A DNA stretch of 64,000 bases from contig SIJG01000059.1 in assembly GCA_023374025.1 (NCBI GenBank), positions 489,444 to 553,443 of the forward strand, written 5' to 3'. This DNA comes from Heterodera schachtii (Eukaryota > Nematoda > Chromadorea > Rhabditida > Heteroderidae). Both the position numbers and the translations under genes were made by a program. This document shows positions 57,948 to 64,000 of this stretch, piece by piece. The notes under the pieces were generated by a model. The model was not told the origin of the DNA. It ran no database searches and saw nothing but the letters and a program-made list of their open reading frames with translations. Position 1 is the first letter of the stretch. The number at the start of each line of letters is the position of its first letter.

Positions 57948-59568
57948 TGAGCTGAGGAGGGCGCACAAAAATTAATAATTTAAAACTGAAGTCTAAACGT
58001 TAATTTTCTTAAAACATTTGCAACCTTTTTCAAATATTTTAATCTTGTTTTGAAAATTTTATTGCTATTTAAACAAATGATATTACAATTTTAATATTGC
58101 ATTCTTAATTTTTATCTTTTTTATTCGAATCGCTATAACTTTTTTAAAATTGACAATAGGAAAAATTGACTACCATATTTGAAATGAGCACATCAATATT
58201 GACAATATTACTTGAAAAAAATTGCAAATAATTAATTTTAACACTAATAATTTACAATTAATGGACTTTACCCAATTTTCATAAATTATGCAAAAATTCG
58301 CTGTAACTTCTTTTTATTTTAAAAAGCATTTATTGAAATATTTTCTTAAGCAAACTATATATAGGCAGATAGAGCTTGATAAGCGCTACAAAATAGGCTA
58401 TTTAAAAATAGAGGGTAGGACTATACTTTTCGAGATATAAAGGCCTGAAAAGCAAATAATTTTAAATCTTTCGAAAAATGGTTTGATATTTTGAGAAATT
58501 TTAAAATAATGTTGTTCATTCTAATATTTTAAAACAATTAATTGATAATTTGAGAATAATTACTTTTCATATATATTGTTCAGTCTTTTAATATAATTTC
58601 CGAATTATAAAATTAGAATACCTATCATAACTATTTAATTAATAATTTCTAATCAGTTGATAACAAATCTGAAAAATTAGCTCTAAGATTGAAAAGTTTT
58701 ATTAAGTGAAAATTAACGCAAATTATTTAAGAATTTTGTTTTTTTTTGAAAATTGGGAATTTTGGTAGCATATTAGCGAAATAAATCATTAAGCATAAAT
58801 CATTTTAAAAAATTTGGGGAGGCTTGAAAATAAAGGACAATCTTAGAAAAAAGGACATTTTAGCTTTCTAAGATCCGGCCCCTCCAAAAAAGGACAAATC
58901 TTGGAAAAAAGGACACTTGGGAACTCTGTTCTTAGGGGTGTATTTTTTGATTTTCTTGCATTTTTGTTGAGAAATTTTCCAAAAAATATATGTTTGGGTT
59001 TGGAGTTTCAATATTTTTAAAAATATTTAGCCTTTTTCTAATTTTTCATGTAAAATTCACAAATTCTTGAAAAAAATGCAATAAAAAATTTTATTTTTTT
59101 GACGTGATGACATTTTTTGGCGACATGTTCAATAAATTTCAAAAATCTTTCATTAAATAAATCTGCCGAAAAATAATCCCCCCTTCTCCATTTATCCCCC
59201 TGTCTCTAATAATCCCCCCCTTTCTGAGGAGGTTGAAAAACAATCCCCCCGGGGGGATAATTAGAGCAAGTACGGTATGCTTGTTTGAGAAATATGTAGC
59301 TTTATTATTTCATTCGTTTCTTGGATTGATTTTTGTTTACCCATTGTAAACACCATTCATTCATTCCTTTTTCATTGACAATATTTATGTGTGTATGCAT
59401 GTTTTTTGGTCACATGAACAATTTTTATGTAAAATATATTTTGTTTTTGCTTCTTTTTCATTCAATTTTTAAACAAAATAAATCCATTTTATTTTTACTG
59501 AATTAAATTTAATTTTCTTTTGTGTTTGAAAACAAATCTGCTCATCTATTATTAGATTAACTATTGCT
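57948..59568. other. Spacer of tandem unit 2 with remnant TIR element
   Basis: 57,970-58,735 copies the unit 1 spacer. 58,736-59,275 is the right half of the TIR element, ending GAGCAAGTACGG. Its left terminus and both stem-loop modules are gone. No genes are seen. Confidence 0.6.
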
Positions 59569-60962
59569 ATGAACACATTTGACGAATTTGTTATTGTCAA
59601 CGAAAAATCATTCACTGATCTCTTAACTCCAGATGCTAGAACTGATAATGGAAACAACAAGGCAAAATTCAGTGATGTCACTCAATTCGCTGCACTGTAA
59701 AATATTTATAAATTTTGAAAATTTAAGTAGTAAATTTATTATTATAAAGCGAATTTCAAATTGACTATTACCGTAACACATTGCAAATCACGGACATTGG
59801 CAATGTTTTGGGGCCAAATTTGACATTGGCACAAATTATTCGCTGGCAATGGGATGAGAAGGGAGTACAACGAATCACAGATGTGAATTCATAAAATAAT
59901 CAAATTCTAATAAATCAAAAATTAGACGAAAATATTCAAGACGGGAGGATTTGTGCGATTCAGTGGCTTCAATAAATTGTGTTCCATCGTTATCAGAATT
60001 TTGAAGAAAAAGGACAAATCAGCGAAAAAGTAAAATATTAAAAATACATGCAATTAAATTTAATTATTTCCTTAAGTCCATTTCAATCTTTCATCTCCGC
60101 GGACGATGATTTGACGATAGAAATCGGTGACAAAAAGGTGAAAATGGGTTAATTTACATTTTCAATCTGCCATTTTATTTATTTTTTTTGTTTTTTTGAT
60201 CTTTCATCCACTTTTTCAGGAGACTTTTTCCGCTTCTCTGTTTCGCTGCTTCTCCCCGGTGATCGATCGGATGCTCAGCGCGGAGATGAGGGAGAAGCAG
60301 CAGCGATCGGTCACTTTGAACGAATTGGGCATTGACATGGAACAATTCTTGGATTTTCTTCTGCACATTTCGCCAAATGTTCTGCAAGAAATAATTCTTC
60401 CCAACCGTAAAAAGATTTTCAAAATTCATTCGAATTTAAATAAAATTTTATTATGTCACTATTAACATTAAATTAAATTATGTGATTGGTCTTCAATATT
60501 TTATCTAAAATATGTGATTTTGCTTTTTAAAACAAGTTGATTGGCATATCATTCGAATGGACAATTTTCGATAAAATAGCTTAGGTTAAAAATTGATTTT
60601 GAATTTATAAAATTATTAACTTAATTATTATAATTTACGATCTTTTAGCAAAAAATGTATTCACGCTGCTCAAATTGGCCGACTTCTTCCAAATTGATTG
60701 GCTGAAGTCGCGCTGTGAGGCGCATTTGATCAATTGTGTGGAGATTCCGTTGATCGACCGTGTTAAGTTGATCGAGAAATATCAGCTTAACAATTTGAAA
60801 GTGATTTTTCATTCTTTCGAAATTTTCATTTTTTTCAAGAATTTCATTTTGCGTTTGGATATGCGCAATTTGCGTGCCTTTTTCAAGGAAAATCATGGAC
60901 ATTTGAAGTCGACGATAAGCGAAGAATTTTACGGCGAATTGATCGAGCGAATTTGTGGTTGA
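59569..60962 (+). CDS. BTB-domain protein (alpha copy 2), seven exons, intact (295 aa)
   Basis: Exons: 59,569-59,696, 59,750-59,882, 59,926-60,029, 60,077-60,137, 60,220-60,406, 60,649-60,800 and 60,840-60,962. They sum to 888 nt, so the frame is open with all phases matched. It keeps the full C-terminus N-F-I-L-R-L-D-M-R-N-L-R-A-F-F ... E-L-I-E-R-I-C-G that is frameshifted in copy 1. Exon 5 starts GAG-ACT-TTT-TCC (E-T-F-S-A-S-L-F) instead of GTG-ACT-TTG-TCC (V-T-L-S-A-S-R-L), changing the first beta-strand of the BTB fold. Everything else is nearly identical to copy 1. No signal peptide or membrane segment is seen. The likely role is Cul3-type ubiquitin-ligase adaptor or other BTB-mediated scaffold, inferred from the fold. 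Confidence 0.82.
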
Positions 60963-61521
60963 ATTCAAATTGAATTTCTCTCACATTTCTTTCTCCAGTT
61001 GTGTTAACTGGATACGATATTTTTCTTGTTGGAAATCGTTATCATTTTTTGAATAAATTATTATTCCTTTCCAATGGCAGCAAAAATAAAAATTTAAAAA
61101 ATAATTGAATATATAAGGAGATCAGAAATGCATTATAAATAACTGCTTTTTTATTTAAAGTTATATTTAACAGCCAGAAAACTGTGTTTTCGGTAGGGTA
61201 CAGTATCTGATCCGCTTTAACTCAAAAAATTTTCATTAGAGAAATAGCAATATAATTTCTTTTCTTGGATTGTCGTTCTCTCTAAAGCTAAAGACGAAAG
61301 TATTTGTTTAATTATTCCTGTTTCATTGACAATATTTATTATGTGGTGCATATTTTTCGACACATGAACAATTATTATGTAATATCTTTCCTTTTTGCCT
61401 TTTGCCTTTTTTTTTCTAAAAAGTCAATTAAAAAAAAAATCCATATTTATTTTTGCTTAATTTCACTAATTTTTCTAGTAAAAATAAATCTCCTCCTCTG
61501 ATTATCAGAATAATTATTGCT
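60963..61521. other. 3' flank and spacer, copy of 57,125-57,672
   Basis: Duplicate of the unit 1 spacer with few differences; no gene of its own. Confidence 0.5.
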
Positions 61522-61796
61522 ATGGACATATTTGCCGAATTTGTTATTGTCAACGAAAAGGCATTCACTGATCTCTTAACTCCAGATGCTGTTCAAACTC
61601 GGCAACAAAACAACAAGACAAAATTCAGTGATGTCGCTCAATTCGCTGCACTGTAAAAATTTGTTAAATTAAAATAGTAAATTTATTATTCTAAAGCGAA
61701 TTTCGAATTGACCCCTACCTAACCGCACTGGAAATTACGGACATTGCCAGTGTTTCGGATCCCAATTTGCCTTTGACACAAATTATTCGCTGCTAA
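61522..61796 (+). pseudogene. Beta-type BTB paralogue, exons 1-2, truncated by stop (copy 2)
   Basis: Exons 61,522-61,652 and 61,697-61,796 duplicate 57,673-57,947 with the same I-I-R-C-stop end and the same deletion behind it. Confidence 0.7.
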
Positions 61797-62223
61797 TGAG
61801 CTGAGGAGGGCGCACAAAAATTAATAATTTAAAACTGAAGTCTAAACGTTAATTTTCTTAAAACATTTGCAACCTTTTTCAAATATTTTAATCTTGTTTT
61901 GAAAATTTTATTGCTATTTAAACAAATGATATTACAATTTTAATATTGCATTCTTAATTTTTATCTTTTTTATTCGAATCGCTATAACTTTTTTAAAATT
62001 GACAATAGGAAAAATTGACTACCATATTTGAAATGAGCACATCAATATTGACAATATTACTTGAAAAAAATTGCAAATAATTAATTTTAACACTAATAAT
62101 TTACAATTAATGGACTTTACCCAATTTTCATAAATTATGCAAAAATTCGCTGTAACTTCTTTTTATTTTAAAAAGCATTTATTGAAATATTTTCTTAAGC
62201 AAACTATATATAGGCAGATAGAG
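61668..62223 (+). repeat. Tandem BTB unit 3, truncated
   Basis: Matches units 1 and 2 from TTAAAATAGTAAATTT to GGCAGATAGAG, then stops abruptly. It shares the 285-bp deletion with unit 2, so it was copied from unit 2 or its descendant. Confidence 0.8.
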
Positions 62224-62355
62224 TAAAAATACATACAATTAATTATTTTTTAAATTAATCAATTAATACTTTTATTGAATTTGTCTAATTAATTAATTAA
62301 TTCATATCTTTATGCAATTTGTTTAATTAATTAATATATTTTGTTTCTTTTTAAG

Positions 62356-62690
62356 TCCATTTCAATCTATCAGCTCTCCGGACGATGATTTTATGGTGGA
62401 AATCCGTGACAAAAAGGTGAAAATTATTGATTTGTTTTGAAATTTGCCAACATTTTAACAACTCATTTTTTCAAATTTTATTATTGCTTCATCCATTTTT
62501 CAGGTGACTTTTTCCGCTTCTCTGTTTCGCTGCTTCTCCCCGGTGATCGATCGGATGCTCAGCGTGGAAATGATCGAGAAGCAGCAGGGATTAGTCACTT
62601 TGAACGAATTGGGCATTGATATGGACCAATTTTTGGATTTTCTTTTGTACATTTCGCCAAGTGCTCTGAGCCAACCAATTGGGTCCACTG
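62356..62690 (+). pseudogene. BTB-domain gene fragment (exons 4-5 only)
   Basis: After a TTTTTAAG acceptor, P-F-Q-S-I-S-S-P-D-D-D-F-M-V-E-I-R-D-K-K (62,357-62,416) is followed by GTGAAA. Exon 5 (62,504-62,685) reads V-T-F-S-A-S-L-F-R-C-F-S-P-V-I-D-R-M-L-S-V-E-M and S-P-S-A-L-S-Q-P-I. The sequence then passes directly into a foldback-type repeat at 62,686, removing exons 6 and 7. Exons 1-3 are also absent. It is closer to the fragment at 46,437 (S-A-L-S-Q-P-I) than to the alpha copies. Confidence 0.7.
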
Positions 62691-62910
62691 CGTTTCGGCG
62701 CTCGCGTTTCGGCGCCAGCATGTTTTTGCACTATAGCTTTCTGTAACTTTTTCAATGTCATCCAAATTCAACATTTTTGGTATCATTCGAAAGCTTAATG
62801 TTTTGGAAGCTTTTTCTAAGCTATTGCTTCGCGATTAGACAAATACCAAAAAAGTTATACATGAAAATTCGAAATTTATAAGTTTTTTCTTAATAAAAAT
62901 TTTTTAAGGC
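62686..62910 (+). mobile_element. Partial foldback element fused to the BTB fragment
   Basis: CACTGCGTTTCGGCGCTCGC, GCATGTTTTTGCACTATA, TTGGTATCATTCGAAAGCTT and GCTTCGCGATTAGACAAATA align with the left half of the element at 17,054-17,450. No mirrored right arm is seen, so it is truncated. Confidence 0.55.
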
Positions 62911-63510
62911 TTGAAAATTTATGGATGATCACAATTCAAAAGTGAATCCGAATGAAAGAAAAAAATTAAAATATTTTTCTCAAAACATTCAAAAAAAAAC
63001 TACACTCTACTTTTTAGAATTTCATGATGAGAGAGATTTCACTTCCACGCTTTGGTTAACCAAGAGCTTAATTTTCATTCGGCATTCAAAACAATTAAAC
63101 TAACAAACAAAAAATAAAATAGTTCTATGTTTTTCCCAAAAATTGTCCGTAATTTGTTGTTATAAAACGATGGATCCAAAATTAAACATACTATTTTTAT
63201 TAATGGAAACTAAACTTCTTTTTTTAAAATAGGTTATTTCGATGTTGATTGCATATTGTTGACAGATTACTCTTTAAGGATAGTGTTCATGTCGAAAAAA
63301 TCACAAATAAAATAATTCGATCACTCAATTTTTGAAAAAATTTATTATTTTTTGATTTTTTATACAGTTTAACCCAGAAATAGTGATCCGCAAATATGAG
63401 TAAAAGTCGGCTCCGCAAATGTCGGTCCGCAATTTGCGAAATTTATTAATTAGATATTTTTATTGTTCAAAGTACACATTTTTTAATTGAATTTGATAAA
63501 TGAAAATATC
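62911..63510. other. Intergenic
   Basis: No gene is supported. 63,365-63,440 contains TCCGCAA-rich repeats (GATCCGCAAATATGAG, GGTCCGCAATTTGCG) similar to 42,040-42,100. Confidence 0.35.
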
Positions 63511-63519
63511 CGATTATAA

Positions 63520-63630
63520 CAATTAGTTTTTTGAAAGCTGTGCATGAATTGTGTAAGAAAAAATAAGCGAAAATTCGATGCTTATTTGTCAGAAAAAGTT
63601 TGAAGGCATAACTAAAATATTAAATTGATT
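63520..63630 (-). pseudogene. Decayed third copy of the secreted-protein gene's last exon
   Basis: On the minus strand TATTTTAGTTATGCCTTCAA followed by ACTTTTTCTGACAAATAAGC aligns with exon 6 at 49,788-49,708, but small insertions bring an early stop (L-C-L-Q-T-F-S-D-K). The downstream GTGCATGAATTGTG and TTTTTTGAAAGCTG flanks confirm the match. Confidence 0.5.
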
Positions 63631-63689
63631 ATTAAGTTGTACTTGTCGTGTACCTGTATTTTCTGTGAAAAGAACAGGAGAATACAGGT

Positions 63690-63830
63690 TGCCAACAATT
63701 TGCCTGTACCTGTACTGTACGCGTATTCCAACAATTTGCCTGTACCTGTACTGTACCTGTATTCCAACAATTTGCCTGTACTTGTACCTGTGCTATACCT
63801 GTATTCCAACAATTTGCCTGTACCTGCAAA
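63690..63830 (+). repeat. Minisatellite, about 36-bp unit CCAACAATTTGCCTGTACC
   Basis: Four imperfect units of CCAACAATTTGCCTGTACCT followed by GTACTGTACCTGTATT. Open frames on both strands (repeating G-K-L-L-E-Y-R-Y-S-T-G-T or L-P-V-P-V-L-Y) are artefacts of the repeat. Confidence 0.85.
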
Positions 63831-63855
63831 ACTTTGCTTTCTTTGGATAAAGTTT

Positions 63856-64000
63856 AATTTTCTGACGCCATAAATGCCAATTTTATTAAGGCAATAGAAA
63901 ATTCTCTCATGAAATGTCATGCCTATTCGCGTAATGCCCTTTTTACATTGTTGGACAAAGCGCATAAATACCAAGCAGATAATCCGAATTGGCATTATTC
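63856..64000 (+). CDS. Possible exon running off the window end, unrecognised
   Basis: From 63,858 a frame stays open to the window edge: F-S-D-A-I-N-A-N-F-I-K-A-I-E-N-S-L-M-K-C and on to Q-A-D-N-P-N-W-H-Y. The balanced residue usage and lower A/T at codon third positions look coding. An in-frame TAA lies directly upstream and no clean AG acceptor fits, so the start of the exon is unclear or lost. I do not recognise the family. Confidence 0.4.

Larger units (their letters stand above)
57819..61667 (+). repeat. Tandem BTB unit 2 (3.85 kb)
   Basis: Near-identical to unit 1 apart from about 285 bp missing after the beta exon (after GAGGAGGGCGCA) and about 600 bp missing at the TIR element's left end. 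Most other differences are single bases. Confidence 0.85.

Noticed and set aside
63612..63995. 127-codon frame repeating Y-S-T-G-T-G-K-L-L-E-Y
   Set aside because: Translation of the 36-bp minisatellite; not a repeat protein.
1..64000. Telomere (TTAGGC), rRNA or operon-like bacterial features
   Set aside because: No tandem TTAGGC, no rRNA landmarks and no bacterial gene organisation were seen.

Overview
This is a eukaryotic window and almost certainly comes from a plant-parasitic tylenchid nematode, most likely a cyst nematode (Heteroderidae, Globodera/Heterodera-like). The reasons are the many short introns (about 45-65 nt) with TTTCAG-like acceptors, the AT-rich background, and three gene types: an F-box-like family of the W-V-C-N-D-V-W / Q-L-G-L-K / R-F-D-A-L-V-D-K-H-F type, a BTB family with W-L-K-S-R-C-E-A-H, and a nematode class-A neuropeptide-receptor-like GPCR. 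No species is assigned. Exon models below were built by hand from splice sites, reading-frame phase and comparison between paralogues inside the window.

Layout. 1-5,930 holds three F-box-family loci: a 5' end on the minus strand, a broken copy, and one intact 357-residue gene. 6,494-21,545 is a complex inverted duplication. Arms A (6,494-7,832 and 15,752-17,053) and B (8,014-12,371 and 18,366-21,545) are each present in both orientations around a single-copy GPCR core. The plus-strand GPCR reads through B, core and A. Its first two and last two exons also exist as orphan inverted copies on the outer sides. A fourth F-box gene with a frameshift runs leftward from 22,767. 23,000-46,000 is an AT-rich, essentially gene-free desert with MITE-like elements (several with perfect 8-bp target-site duplications, two nested pairs), a degenerate tandem array and a 1-kb direct duplication. 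46,440-64,000 is a BTB cluster: one 5'-truncated gene, then a 3.8-4.8 kb tandem unit carrying a seven-exon BTB gene plus the first exons of another paralogue. A minus-strand gene for an unrecognised secreted protein (49,708-51,222) and orphan copies of its last exons lie in the same stretch.

Mobile DNA dominates. At least seven elements have hAT-like features (8-bp duplications and C/TAGRG-type ends), and there are foldback/TA-type elements, two tRNA-derived SINE-like copies exactly at an inversion breakpoint, and a tRNA-Glu-like sequence inside one element. The most unusual signal is a GC-rich stem-loop module of about 26 bp that recurs about ten times, including inside four elements with four unrelated termini.

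The genes do not form a pathway. They are expanding, decaying lineage-specific families (F-box-like and BTB, both typical ubiquitin-ligase adaptor folds) next to one conserved receptor gene. Several loci carry one-base insertions in homopolymers or lost splice sites, so part of the damage may be assembly error rather than pseudogenisation.
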